From Fischerella sp. PCC 9431 (GTDB lineage: Bacteria > Cyanobacteriota > Cyanobacteriia > Cyanobacteriales > Nostocaceae): a stretch of DNA of 64,000 nucleotides. The position numbers were made by a program, and so were the translations under genes. Below are positions 54,000 to 62,803 of this stretch, in pieces (position 1 is the stretch's first letter; each line of letters opens with the position of its first letter). Below the pieces are notes generated by a model. That model searched no databases. It was not told the DNA's origin and saw only the letters and a program-made list of their open reading frames with translations. Location of the stretch: positions 555,500-619,499 of the forward strand of contig NZ_KE650771.1 in assembly GCF_000447295.1 (NCBI RefSeq). The letters are read 5' to 3'.

Positions 54000-55751
54000 C
54001 TATTGGTTAGACGTACCATCAGTCGGTTGATTATTAGGATTTTGATTGGGAATAGTTATAAATGGAGTATTAGTAGGTGTTTCGGTTGGTATTTCGGTTG
54101 GGGTTTGTGTTGGTGTTTCGGTTGGGGTTTGTGTTGGTATTTCGGTTGGTGTTTGTGTTGGTATTTCGGTTGGTGTTTGTGTTGGTGTTTCGGTTGGGGT
54201 TTGTGTTGGTGTTTCGGTGGGTGTAGGCTGAAGTGGGCTTTCTAATTGGATATTGAGGTTATAGCTGCTTTCGGTAATGCCTGGAGGTAGAGTTAAGTCG
54301 ATCGCATATCTGCCATTAACAGGTAATGTACCTTGATAGAAAGTGGCATTTTTAGCAGAGTTATCAATTGGTTCTCTATCCGGGCCTAAAACTGTTAATA
54401 CAACACCGCTTTCTTGTGTTAACAACGCAATTATATTTTGCCCTTGCCGACCTCGGAATGTGTATCGGATGATTTGATTGTCTGTGATTATACCCTCAAC
54501 TTTGGTGCCACCAGCCGTATCTAAAGTAATACGTCTACTGACAATTGTCGGCTCATTTGTTGTGGGTGTAACTGTAGGTGTGGGTGAAATTGTAGAACCG
54601 TCAGGAACTACTGGAGAAGGAAAAGTTTGTGTTGGTACTTCAGTTGGTTGTGTTGATGATGTCCCACGAATATTACGTACCAGCGCCCAAGAACCAATTC
54701 CTGCTATACTCACCACGGCAACAGTAATTAATCCGACTGCCAACGGGTTATCCAAAAATGAACTACTAGCAGGTTCTGGAATTGTGTTACTAGGTGTATC
54801 AGGTGTAGATGGTAATGCTGGATCAGGAGAACGACCAACAGGAATTGTGTGTACGTTGGAGATTCCAGGGTTAGATAAAGCTGGTATAGAGGCTGAAGCT
54901 AGAGGTGTTTGTTGTCCTGGAGATACCAATGCTTGTGCTACTTGGGTTGCATTTTGGAAGCGATCGCTCGGTCTAAAGCTCAACATCCGATTTAAAATGT
55001 GAGTTAAGTGTGGACTCACTGTCACCCAACGTTGCCAGTTCCAATTCAAGAGATTTTCATCAAATAATTCTTGAGGTTCTTTGCCAGTGAGCAATACAAT
55101 TGCTGTCACTGCCAGTGCATACAAGTCACTGCTAGGGTAAGCTTGTCCTGTTTGCATTTGCTCACTGGGGGAATAACCCAATTTTCCAACGTAAGTGGCT
55201 GGTACTGTCGGATTAGCAGCTTGCAATCGTGTCGCGAGTTCTTTTACCACCCCAAAGTCGATTAAGACGGGTTGATTGTCAAGCTCACGCAAAATAATAT
55301 TGTCTGGTGAGATATCCCGGTGAATAATGCCTCGACTATGAATATGTTCTAATACTGGTAACAAAGAGCGCATTAACTGCAATACTTCTTGTTCTGTGAA
55401 TGCACCACCAACAGCTTTACGTTCATCCAGCAAAGTATGGTATGTTTTACCAGCTACATAATCTTGCACCAAAAACAATCGTTGGTCTTGTTCAAATCTT
55501 TCCCGGAATTTTGGTATCTGTGGGTGTTCTATTTGATACAAAATATTTGCTTCTCTGAGGAAAAGCTCCTGTGCTTTTTGCCAAGCAATAGGATCTGTTG
55601 TATTCGGAATTAATTCTTTGATGGCACAAAGTTCGTTGAAGCGTCTCTGGTCTTCTGCCAGATAGGTTCTACCAAATCCCCCTTGACCCAGAATTTGAAT
55701 AATTTGATAACGGTTTTGCAAAACAGTACCAGTTGAAATTGGTGGTTGCAT
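54000..55751 (-). CDS. Membrane Ser/Thr protein kinase with extracytoplasmic PPC-like domain and PT repeats
   Basis: 583 residues. Kinase domain about 14-275 with Gly-loop LGQGGFGRTYLAED, Lys in CAIKELIPN, catalytic IIHRDISPDNIILRE and DFGVVKELA, and the PKN-type block YSPSEQMQTGQAYPSSDLYA. After a Ser/Pro linker comes one membrane helix (about 342-362; VGLITVAVVSIAGIGSWALV). Outside, about 400-505 resembles a pre-peptidase C-terminal (PPC) beta-sandwich: IIRYTFRGRQGQNIIALLTQ and LTVLGPDREPIDNSA. The end (about 510-565) is an array of TPTETPTQ/TPTEIPTQ units encoded by a 24-base DNA repeat. It could sense an extracytoplasmic signal; targets are unknown, though the FHA-PBP of this window is the sort of protein such kinases address. 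Confidence 0.92.
   Translation of the reverse strand: MQPPISTGTVLQNRYQIIQILGQGGFGRTYLAEDQRRFNELCAIKELIPNTTDPIAWQKAQELFLREANILYQIEHPQIPKFRERFEQDQRLFLVQDYVAGKTYHTLLDERKAVGGAFTEQEVLQLMRSLLPVLEHIHSRGIIHRDISPDNIILRELDNQPVLIDFGVVKELATRLQAANPTVPATYVGKLGYSPSEQMQTGQAYPSSDLYALAVTAIVLLTGKEPQELFDENLLNWNWQRWVTVSPHLTHILNRMLSFRPSDRFQNATQVAQALVSPGQQTPLASASIPALSNPGISNVHTIPVGRSPDPALPSTPDTPSNTIPEPASSSFLDNPLAVGLITVAVVSIAGIGSWALVRNIRGTSSTQPTEVPTQTFPSPVVPDGSTISPTPTVTPTTNEPTIVSRRITLDTAGGTKVEGIITDNQIIRYTFRGRQGQNIIALLTQESGVVLTVLGPDREPIDNSAKNATFYQGTLPVNGRYAIDLTLPPGITESSYNLNIQLESPLQPTPTETPTQTPTETPTQTPTEIPTQTPTEIPTQTPTETPTQTPTEIPTETPTNTPFITIPNQNPNNQPTDGTSNQ
54060..54230. repeat. 24-bp coding tandem repeat (TPTETPTQ)
   Basis: About seven near-identical units, read on the plus strand as GGTATTTCGGTTGGTGTTTG and variants, at the 3' end of the kinase gene. 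The units alternate Glu-Thr and Glu-Ile versions. Likely to vary in copy number. Confidence 0.9.
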
Positions 55752-56284
55752 CTTTTAGTTAATTGAGTGTAACGGCACTACTTGAAGGAACTCACCCGCG
55801 AAGATTGTATCCAACAGTTGTAATTTGTCAACTGCTGTAATTGTACGTATTTTAAAGAAAATCTTAATACAATTGCTTATAATCTATTTTCGCACTGTCT
55901 TTCCGGTACAAAATAGTAAAAATGATCAAAAAATCCCTATTTTAGTTCCCATTGATTTGTGAGCTTCTATTCATTTCTTTTTCCTTGGTGGTGGAAAACT
56001 ATCTCGCAAGTCTGGTAATCTATTTATTTGCAGCTAGTATCATAGGATATCTAGACGACTATAATTAATTCATTCATAGGTGTTTTTACCATTACAAGTA
56101 AACTAGAATAGTCTCCTCCTATCTGTAAATAGGGTGCAAAAAAGTAAAGTAGTCCGTCCAACAAATCTAGTATGAGACTTCAGGTTTTTAGAGCGAGTTA
56201 AAACTCTCGACTACAGGTGTGAGCTAGTAAAAGTGTGTTTACCACAAAAACAGAAAAATGAGAACCTTGTAGTTTCATGGAGGT
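55752..56284. other. Intergenic region upstream of prs
   Basis: 533 bases between divergent genes, AT-rich, with no believable protein gene before the leader frame at 56285. A partly palindromic piece GAGCGAGTTAAAACTCTCG lies near 56191. It should contain the promoters of both the kinase gene and prs. Confidence 0.55.
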
Positions 56285-56383
56285 ATGTATCAAGTTTTGA
56301 TGAAAGCTTCAACAAAACTCACAAATGTTTTTCGGACTATTGCTCTTAAACAATCTAAATATCTGATGATAATATTGCCATGA
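56285..56383 (+). CDS. Putative leader ORF, 32 aa, translationally coupled to prs
   Basis: A short frame starting ATG at 56285 directly after GGAGGT (56279-56284), with a second in-frame ATG at 56300. It encodes MYQVLMKASTKLTNVFRTIA, then a Lys-rich and hydrophobic end (LMIILP). Its TGA overlaps the prs ATG as ATGA, a classical coupling arrangement, and prs itself has no ribosome binding site. The spacing of GGAGG to the first ATG is unusually short, which weakens the case. It may be a regulatory leader peptide rather than a functional protein. Confidence 0.35.
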   Translation: MYQVLMKASTKLTNVFRTIALKQSKYLMIILP

Positions 56384-57396
56384 ATGCACATCGAGGACCT
56401 GCTGTGCTAAGTACTGCAACTTTCAAACTGCCATCAACTGCAACAGGAATAGCTGAAAACAATCGTCTGCGGCTGTTCTCTGGTTCTGCTAATATACCGT
56501 TATCTCAAGAAGTAGCTCGTTATCTAGGCATGGACTTGGGGCCCATGATCCGCAAGCGATTTGCCGACGGAGAGCTTTACATTCAAATTCAGGAATCTAT
56601 TCGGGGTTGTGATGTTTATTTAATCCAACCTTGTTGTCAACCTGTAAATGATCATTTGATGGAATTACTAATCATGATTGATGCTTGTCGGCGAGCGTCG
56701 GCTCGACAGGTAACAGCAGTAATTCCCTATTATGGCTATGCTCGTGCTGACAGAAAAACAGCAGGAAGAGAATCAATTACTGCCAAGCTGGTTGCTAACC
56801 TCATGACCCAAGCTGGTGCCAACCGGATTTTGGCTATGGATTTGCATTCAGCACAGATACAGGGATATTTCGATATTCCTCTAGATCATGTGTATGGTTC
56901 ACCAGTTGTACTGGATTATTTAATGAGCAAAGATCTGTCTGACATTGTGGTAGTTTCCCCGGATGTTGGCGGTGTAGCCAGAGCAAGAGCATTTGCGAAA
57001 AAGCTCAATGATGCTCCCTTGGCAATTATTGATAAACGTCGCCAGGCTCATAACGTCGCTGAAGTGTTGAATGTCATCGGTGATGTGCAAGGTAAAACAG
57101 CAGTGCTGGTAGATGATATGATTGACACTGGCGGCACAATTACAGAAGGAGCCAAGCTACTTCGTGAAGAAGGGGCGCGTCAGGTATATGCCTGTGCTAC
57201 CCATGCAGTATTCTCCCCGCCTGCGATTGAGCGGTTGTCAAGCGGTATCTTTGAGGAAGTGATTGTCACGAATACAATTCCCATTCCAGAGAGCGATCGC
57301 TTCCCCCAATTACAAGTATTGTCAGTGGCGAATCTCTTAGGAGAAACGATTTGGCGGATTCATGAAGATAGCTCTGTAAGTAGTATGTTCCGCTAG
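56380..57396 (+). CDS. prs: Ribose-phosphate pyrophosphokinase (PRPP synthetase)
   Basis: 338 residues. Makes PRPP from ribose 5-phosphate and ATP for nucleotide, His and Trp synthesis and for Apt. Seen: RLRLFSGSANIPLSQEVARY, RFADGELYIQIQESIRGCDV, MDLHSAQIQGYFDIPLDHVY, and the PRPP loop VLVDDMIDTGGTITEGAKLL. The N-terminus is about 20 residues longer than in E. coli, as usual in cyanobacteria. Start ATG at 56380 lacks a ribosome site and overlaps the end of a leader frame. Confidence 0.97.
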   Translation: MNAHRGPAVLSTATFKLPSTATGIAENNRLRLFSGSANIPLSQEVARYLGMDLGPMIRKRFADGELYIQIQESIRGCDVYLIQPCCQPVNDHLMELLIMIDACRRASARQVTAVIPYYGYARADRKTAGRESITAKLVANLMTQAGANRILAMDLHSAQIQGYFDIPLDHVYGSPVVLDYLMSKDLSDIVVVSPDVGGVARARAFAKKLNDAPLAIIDKRRQAHNVAEVLNVIGDVQGKTAVLVDDMIDTGGTITEGAKLLREEGARQVYACATHAVFSPPAIERLSSGIFEEVIVTNTIPIPESDRFPQLQVLSVANLLGETIWRIHEDSSVSSMFR

Positions 57397-57851
57397 TATC
57401 AGAAATACTGTTATTGCCATTACAGTTATACAGAAAATCGCAGGCTACCTTTGCCTGCGTTCACTAAATTTATATCTTTTCAGGGTGTCATCTTTGTTCA
57501 ATAATCAAAAAATAAAAAACACATCATTTATCAAGCAAAAAGAAGGCGAAAAGTAGCCTCAGTGTATTTATACTTACAAAATAAATTAACAATTTATTAA
57601 CCAGCAGATAGATACATACCTCTATTTAGAAACAGGATAATGCTTGGGTTGAATTAAGCTAAGTGTTGAAAGACTGTGTGACTGTCGTGGATTTGCTGTC
57701 CACGACAGTTTTATTAATATGATTAATTATTGGTATGCGATCGCTCCTTGCAAAGATGATGCTTCTCTAATACAAGAATCCCCTATTTTATAAACGGAGC
57801 AGTGTCAATCTTGATAGAATATAGCGTGCTGTGCATAGGGAGAAACTAGGG
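57397..57851. other. Spacer between prs and pdxJ with two hairpins
   Basis: 455 AT-rich bases. CGCAGGC/GCCTGCG at 57439-57459 forms a hairpin shortly after prs, and a full terminator lies at 57681-57713. The stretch between (57460-57680) has no protein gene but could be a short RNA gene ending at that terminator. A 24-codon frame at 57720 has no ribosome site. Confidence 0.5.
57681..57713 (+). terminator. Rho-independent terminator, 285 bases after prs
   Basis: ACTGTCGTGG (57681-57690) pairs perfectly with CCACGACAGT (57700-57709), loop nine bases, followed by TTTTATT. Oriented for the plus strand. It lies far from the prs stop and about 140 bases before pdxJ. Confidence 0.75.
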
Positions 57852-58574
57852 TTGCCTACACTCGGCGTAAATATTGATCATATCGCCACCATCCGGCAAG
57901 CGCGGCGGACTGTGGAACCAGATCCGATAGCAGGGGCGGTATTAGCAGAATTAGGTGGTGCGGATGGTATTACCGCCCATCTGCGAGAAGACAGACGACA
58001 TATTCAAGAACGGGATGTGCGTTTATTGCGACAGACAGTCAGAACACATTTAAATTTGGAAATGGCAGCTACAGATGAAATGGTAGCGATCGCCCTCGAT
58101 ATCAAACCAGATTATGTGACTTTAGTCCCTGAACGACGCGAAGAAGTAACAACAGAAGGTGGCTTAGATATCGCAGGTCAAATTGCTAGAATTGGAGAGG
58201 TTGTTGATAAACTACAAAGTGCTGCTATTCCAGTAAGTTTGTTTATCGATGCCGATCCTGCACAAATTGAAGCTGCTGTCAATGTACAGGCAAAATTTAT
58301 TGAACTGCACACTGGACGTTATGCTGAAGCTAAAGACGAAAAAAGTCGCAAGCAGGAATTAGATGTGTTAGCAGCTGGGTGCGAACAAGCGATAAAAGCC
58401 GGATTACGAATCAACGCTGGTCATGGACTCACCTACTGGAATGTCTACCCCATTGCTTGTCTTCCTGGTATGGAGGAACTGAACATAGGTCACACTATCA
58501 TCAGTCGGGCTGTGTTAGTAGGTATGGAAAGAGCAGTCCGGGAGATGAAATTAGCTATGCGCGGGCAATTTTAG
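57852..58574 (+). CDS. pdxJ: Pyridoxine 5'-phosphate synthase
   Basis: About 240 residues from TTG at 57852 ([19 protein letters not shown]), with GGGAGA about ten bases upstream; a GTG at 57831 would add seven residues and has no ribosome site. Condenses 1-deoxyxylulose 5-phosphate with 3-amino-2-oxopropyl phosphate in vitamin B6 synthesis. Family motifs: [78 protein letters not shown]. Full length and intact. Confidence 0.96.
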   Translation: MPTLGVNIDHIATIRQARRTVEPDPIAGAVLAELGGADGITAHLREDRRHIQERDVRLLRQTVRTHLNLEMAATDEMVAIALDIKPDYVTLVPERREEVTTEGGLDIAGQIARIGEVVDKLQSAAIPVSLFIDADPAQIEAAVNVQAKFIELHTGRYAEAKDEKSRKQELDVLAAGCEQAIKAGLRINAGHGLTYWNVYPIACLPGMEELNIGHTIISRAVLVGMERAVREMKLAMRGQF

Positions 58575-58830
58575 AGGGGAAAGGGGATAGGGGATAGGGG
58601 ATAGGGGATAGGGGATAGGGTATTGGTTATTCTCCCTTGTCCCCCTTGTCCCCCTTGTTCCCCTTGTCTCCCTTGTCTCCCTTGTCTCCCTTGTCCTGCT
58701 TGTCTCCCTTGTCTCCCTTGTCCTGCTTGTCTCCCTTGTCTCCCTTGTCTCCCTTGTCCTGCTTGTCCCCCTTGTCCTGCTTGTCCCCGATCCCTGATCC
58801 CTTATCCCCTTTCCCCTATCCCTACAAATA
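58575..58830. repeat. Tandem arrays GGGGATA and CCCTTGTCT
   Basis: About five GGGGATA units just after pdxJ, followed by about 190 bases of CTTGTCC/CTTGTCTCC/CTTGTCCTG units. The longest pyrimidine-rich array in the window. Frames read through it encode only Pro/Cys/Leu or Ser/Pro/Leu repeats and are not genes. Confidence 0.95.
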
Positions 58831-58902
58831 AAATCTCTGCGAAATCTAGAAATTTATTGGTAATCACGGACACTACAAGTTAAATCTGAAACCAAAAATT
58901 CT

Positions 58903-59634
58903 ATGAGCGCACAACAATCTCAAGACCTGCCGCTTTGGGTACAAGACCGGGATGAAGTCATTGCCCAAAGCAAAGATGCTCAATGGCGCTATGGCGCGCC
59001 TCCTGATTATTCTGAATCAAAAGCAGGTCTGGCTCAGGAGAGCAAATGCTGTCATTTAGAAGGTTCTCTAGAAGCGATCGTCCAAAATTTGGTGAGAACC
59101 TTTGAGATGGAGGTATCTTTTAAAAGCAATCCTCAACAGTGGCTGTCAGTTGTACAAAATAAGTTTCGGATGAGTAGTAATGGCGGCGCACTCTATACTG
59201 CTCAAGATGTATATGCTTCTGGAACTTACAATGTATTTATTGGTGATGTAGAAAATTATAAAGCTTCTGAGGAAACCTTTGAATCTTCAGGTAAGCTTTT
59301 CCGGACTGCATTTCCCAAAGGATTTTTGTGGGAAGTGCTGGAGGTTTATTCTGGACCACCCAATGTTACATTCAAGTGGCGACATTGGGGAACTTTTAAC
59401 GGGCCATATAAAGACTATGCACCCACAGGACAGACAGTAGAGATAGTTGGGATGAGTCTTGCTCGTGTTACAGATGACTTGAAAATTATTGCTGTTGAGC
59501 ATTATTTTGACAATAGCGAATTTTTAAACAAGCTCACAAGTGGCAATAAACAGGCTAATGAGCAACCATCAACTCAACAATCAGCCAATGCTTGTCCTTT
59601 TGGATCGTGGTTAAAAAGATTAAAGCTGAGATAA
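58903..59634 (+). CDS. SnoaL-like protein similar to plant pathogen-related protein
   Basis: 243 residues, no signal peptide. The central part follows closely the plant pathogen-related protein (barley PRP1-like) as I remember it: GAPPDYSESKAGLAQESKCC, LEGSLEAIVQNLVRTFEMEV, EETFESSGKLFRTAFPKGFL, WEVLEVYSGPPNVTFKWRHW, GPYKDYAPTGQTVEIVGMSL. The fold is a SnoaL/NTF2-like cone, often used for small-molecule binding or cyclisation; no catalytic role is known for this group. The C-terminal tail (about 205-243) is Gln/Ser-rich with a basic end. ycf54 follows 63 bases later on the same strand. Confidence 0.85.
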   Translation: MSAQQSQDLPLWVQDRDEVIAQSKDAQWRYGAPPDYSESKAGLAQESKCCHLEGSLEAIVQNLVRTFEMEVSFKSNPQQWLSVVQNKFRMSSNGGALYTAQDVYASGTYNVFIGDVENYKASEETFESSGKLFRTAFPKGFLWEVLEVYSGPPNVTFKWRHWGTFNGPYKDYAPTGQTVEIVGMSLARVTDDLKIIAVEHYFDNSEFLNKLTSGNKQANEQPSTQQSANACPFGSWLKRLKLR

Positions 59635-59697
59635 TTTGTCATGGACATAGTAGATAATACTATGTCCGGACTTTAACTTATTTAGCAAAGAACGAAA

Positions 59698-60027
59698 ATG
59701 AAAACATACTATTACGTTTTGGCAAGTCAACGCTTTTTGTTAGAAGAAGAACCAATGGAAGAAGTGTTGCGAGAACGTACCCGTCACTATCACGAACAAG
59801 AAAAGGAAATAGATTTTTGGGTAGTGAAGCAACCTGCTTTTCTGGAAGCACCCCAGATGGCCCAAATTAAGGCAAAATGTCCACAACCAGCAGTTGCAAT
59901 TATTTCTACTAATCACCAGTTTATTACTTGGCTGAAACTGCGATTAGAATACGTGATCACAGGAGAATTTCAAGCCCCTTCTGAAAGTATCGCCGATCCT
60001 CTGGCATCTCTTGCCACTGTGTCGTAA
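59698..60027 (+). CDS. ycf54: Ycf54, subunit of Mg-protoporphyrin ester cyclase
   Basis: 109 residues. Ycf54 is needed for the oxidative cyclase (with AcsF/CycI) that closes ring E of chlorophyll. The sequence matches the family from end to end: [80 protein letters not shown]. Acts in the cytoplasm/thylakoid surface. Followed at once by heptamer repeats. No cyclase catalytic gene is in the window. Confidence 0.95.
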   Translation: MKTYYYVLASQRFLLEEEPMEEVLRERTRHYHEQEKEIDFWVVKQPAFLEAPQMAQIKAKCPQPAVAIISTNHQFITWLKLRLEYVITGEFQAPSESIADPLASLATVS

Positions 60028-60185
60028 TTGGGCATTGGGCATCGGGCATTGGGCATTGGGCGTTGGGCATTGGGCATTGGGCATTGGGCATTGGGCATTG
60101 GGCATCGGGCATCGGGCATTGGGCATCGGGCATTGGTTATTCTCTCTGCTCCCTTGTCCTCCTTGTCCTCCTTGTCCCCGTATCC
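60028..60185. repeat. Tandem GGGCATT/GGGCATC array and CTTGTCCTC array
   Basis: About fifteen seven-base units (GGGCATT, GGGCATC, GGGCGTT) beginning at the ycf54 stop, then CCCTTGTCCTCCTTGTCC. Identical in kind to the arrays at 5.5 and 39.7 kb. Confidence 0.95.
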
Positions 60186-60311
60186 CCGTGTCACGGCGTT
60201 TCTTCTCAATGCTCGATTACCCATTACCCTATCTCGAAATATATGGAACAAATATATGTATTTTTCATCAAATATGGTGGATAATACTGGGAATTTATTT
60301 ATAGATCAGCA

Positions 60312-60983
60312 GTGTATAAATTTCATAATCTACCAAATATTTTAGTAAGTAGTTTCACGCTAGCGATCGCCTCTGTTGCTTCTTCCGGCTTCTTGGTCGC
60401 TGGGATGAATACTGCTTTTGCTCAAGAAAAAAATATTCCCGTTTGTCAATCTCCCCAACCCGGCGAATATGTGTTATTGGTGATCAGTCCAACTACAGAT
60501 AGTCGAAATCAATTACGTCGCGCCTTACCACCTGAGCTGAAGAGTACAACCTGTAAATATTTGAACGATACAGTTACTAGAATCGGTGGATTTACTAAAA
60601 TTGATGATGCGAATCGTTGGGCTAGGTATGTCAATAGCATTGCGGGTTTGTCGGCTATTATTACTACTCGACCAGCACAGGTAGCAGTAGCAGCGACTCA
60701 AACACCAAGCTTTCAACCTCAACGTTTGGGAAATGGTTTTGCTGTCTTAGTAGATTATTTCAACCGCCCAGAACTGGCAAATCAAGTGAAGCAAGCAGTC
60801 GGGGGTGATGTGGGTTTTGCAGCTTATGGGCAACGCCATTACTTGCTAGCAACTTATACAACTAATCAAAAAGACGCATACAGTACATTAAAGAAGCTTT
60901 CAGAACGAGGTTTTTTTGCAGTGATTGTTGATAGTAGTAAGGTAACGCTGTTGCGATCGGCTGTCACCATTCCACAAAATTAA
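60312..60983 (+). CDS. Secreted cyanobacterial protein with SPOR-like repeats
   Basis: 223 residues starting with GTG at 60312. A signal peptide (LAIASVASSGFLVAGMNTAF, cut after AFA) precedes a mature protein with two related alpha/beta halves: YVLLVISPTTDSRNQLRRAL with GGFTKIDDANRWARYVN, and GFAVLVDYFNRPELANQVKQ with YLLATYTTNQKDAYSTLKKL. This pattern (strand, residues on the sequence next/previous, strand) recalls SPOR-type repeats, though peptidoglycan binding is not proven. Conserved-looking, function unknown. Confidence 0.78.
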   Translation: MYKFHNLPNILVSSFTLAIASVASSGFLVAGMNTAFAQEKNIPVCQSPQPGEYVLLVISPTTDSRNQLRRALPPELKSTTCKYLNDTVTRIGGFTKIDDANRWARYVNSIAGLSAIITTRPAQVAVAATQTPSFQPQRLGNGFAVLVDYFNRPELANQVKQAVGGDVGFAAYGQRHYLLATYTTNQKDAYSTLKKLSERGFFAVIVDSSKVTLLRSAVTIPQN

Positions 60984-61065
60984 GTTGGTCATTGGTCATT
61001 AGTCATTGGTCATTAGTCAATAACCAGTAACTAGTAACCATTAACCATTAACCAATAACAAGTTT

Positions 61066-61524
61066 TCAATTATAGGCATAGCTAGCTAAACAAGAGATGG
61101 TGATACCTAATGCCGAGCCAGCTATTACCTGGAATGGTGTGTGTCCCAGCAATTCTTTGAGGCGATCGCCTGTAAATTCTGGGTGTTCGTGAAACAATTC
61201 ATCAATCATTTGATTGAGGATGCGGGCTTGTTTGCCAGCAGCTTGACGAACTCCAGCTGCATCGTACATGACAATGATCGCAAAAACTGTGGCCAAGGCA
61301 AATTCAGCAGAAGCCCAGCCATGAGTTTGCCCTACACCAACCGCTAAAGCTGTAACTAAAGCTGAATGAGCGCTGGGCATACCTCCGGTTGTGACTAAAA
61401 CACTCACATTTAATTTTCGATTTTTGACTAATTCAATGATGAGCTTCAAAGCTTGAGCCATCAAACAAGCAAATAGGGCAACCACCAGCACCCGGTTGTC
61501 TAAAATATTGCCTATATCCTGCAT
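61066..61524 (-). CDS. Divergent PAP2-family membrane protein
   Basis: 152 residues with about four hydrophobic segments. Matches the divergent PAP2 (DUF212/YuiD) family: VVALFACLMAQALKLIIELV, VLVTTGGMPSAHSALVTALA, FAIIVMYDAAGVRQAAGKQA, LKELLGHTPFQVIAGSALGI. The GMPSAHSA and LGHTPFQV motifs correspond to the phosphatase motifs, so a lipid phosphatase role is possible but unproven. It sits 164 bases downstream of crtE on the same strand, which could hint at a polyprenyl phosphate substrate (inference). Confidence 0.88.
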   Translation of the reverse strand: MQDIGNILDNRVLVVALFACLMAQALKLIIELVKNRKLNVSVLVTTGGMPSAHSALVTALAVGVGQTHGWASAEFALATVFAIIVMYDAAGVRQAAGKQARILNQMIDELFHEHPEFTGDRLKELLGHTPFQVIAGSALGITISCLASYAYN

Positions 61525-61688
61525 GGTATTTTGGTCATGTTAAGTAACAATGGGCAGCAGTTGTGTGTGAGTCATTAATAGATGCAACCGAAAATCCCCA
61601 ATTCACCCAGTGCTGTTTAGTAGAAAAGCAGTGGACAGTGGACAGTTAAGTAATAACTGATAACTGATAACTGATAACTGATAACAGC

Positions 61689-62615
61689 CTAGTGAGTGCG
61701 ACTGGTGATAAAGTGAGCTAGTGCCACTAGTGGTTCTGCCGCTTTCCCAAATGGTTTTAGTTCTGCACAAGCAGATTCAATTAGTTGTTGGGCTTGTTTT
61801 TGAGATTTTTCAATTCCCCAGAGGCTTGGATAAGTTACTTTCTTGGCTTTTAGATCTTTACCTACACTTTTTCCTAGCTGTTCTGCTGTAGAGGTGATAT
61901 CTAAGATGTCATCAATAATCTGAAAAGCTAGTCCAATATTCTTGGCATATCGAGAGAGCCTTTGTACATTGTCTTCCGATGTTCCTGCCAAGATACCACC
62001 ACAAACTACACTTGCTTCTAAAAGCGCTCCTGTTTTGTGGTTATGAATAAAATTGAGTGTTTCGGAAGAAATATCTGATTTTCCTTCTGATTCTAAATCT
62101 AGTACCTGACCACCCACCAAACCAGCAGCTCCGACTGCACGCCCCAGAACAGCAACTACTCGTAATACTCGCTCTGCTGGCACATTTTTGGTGTTTATTG
62201 CTACATGTTCAAAAGAATAAGCTAGCAAGCCGTCTCCAGCCAAAACTGCGATATCTTCGCCGTATACCTTGTGATTGGTGGGTTTGCCGCGACGAAAATC
62301 ATCGTTATCCATTGCTGGCAAATCATCATGAATCAAAGACATGGTATGAATCATTTCCAGCGCACACGCAGTTGGCATGGCCATGGCGATGTTGCCACCA
62401 GTCATTTCACAGGTTGCAAGGCAAATAATCGGACGCAAACGCTTACCTCCAGCTAAAAGAGAGTAGCGCATTGCTTCATAAATTTTTTCGGGATAACTCA
62501 CGGTAATAGCCTGTTCCAAAGCTACTTCACATAGCTTTTGTCTTTCTTTTAAATAGGTAATGAGGTCGAAATTGGCTTTTTCTGGAGTTAGTTTCAGGTT
62601 ATCCGTTGTTACCAT
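61689..62615 (-). CDS. crtE: Polyprenyl (geranylgeranyl) diphosphate synthase
   Basis: 308 residues. Chain-elongating prenyltransferase that makes GGPP for carotenoids, phytyl chains and quinones. First Asp-rich motif in [20 protein letters not shown], second in [39 protein letters not shown] and [18 protein letters not shown] are also typical. Full length. The downstream PAP2-type gene may form an operon with it. Exact chain length is not certain from sequence. Confidence 0.94.
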   Translation of the reverse strand: MVTTDNLKLTPEKANFDLITYLKERQKLCEVALEQAITVSYPEKIYEAMRYSLLAGGKRLRPIICLATCEMTGGNIAMAMPTACALEMIHTMSLIHDDLPAMDNDDFRRGKPTNHKVYGEDIAVLAGDGLLAYSFEHVAINTKNVPAERVLRVVAVLGRAVGAAGLVGGQVLDLESEGKSDISSETLNFIHNHKTGALLEASVVCGGILAGTSEDNVQRLSRYAKNIGLAFQIIDDILDITSTAEQLGKSVGKDLKAKKVTYPSLWGIEKSQKQAQQLIESACAELKPFGKAAEPLVALAHFITSRTH

Positions 62616-62803
62616 CCTTAATTTCCTTAAATTTCTGTTATTTAAGTAACAATTTTAAGGGAAAGAGTCATTAGTAGAGACGCAATTTAGGGCGTCAGTA
62701 CAATGGTTAATGGTCATTAGTCAATGGTCAATGGTCAATGGTCAATAGTTTTTCACAAATGACGACGGACAATAGACGAATGACAATGAGCAATAATCAC
62801 TCT
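62616..62803. repeat. Spacer with GGTCAATGGTCAATGGTCAA repeats
   Basis: Between crtE and folD. Contains four to five units of GGTCAAT (about 62710-62746) and related ATGACGA/GACAATGAG pieces. No gene. Confidence 0.8.

Noticed and set aside
57720-57793. 24-codon frame before pdxJ
   Set aside because: No ribosome site and no recognisable features; probably chance.
58623-58883. Pro/Cys/Leu-rich frame after pdxJ
   Set aside because: It is a translation of the CCCTTGTCT heptamer array and occurs in two frames at once.
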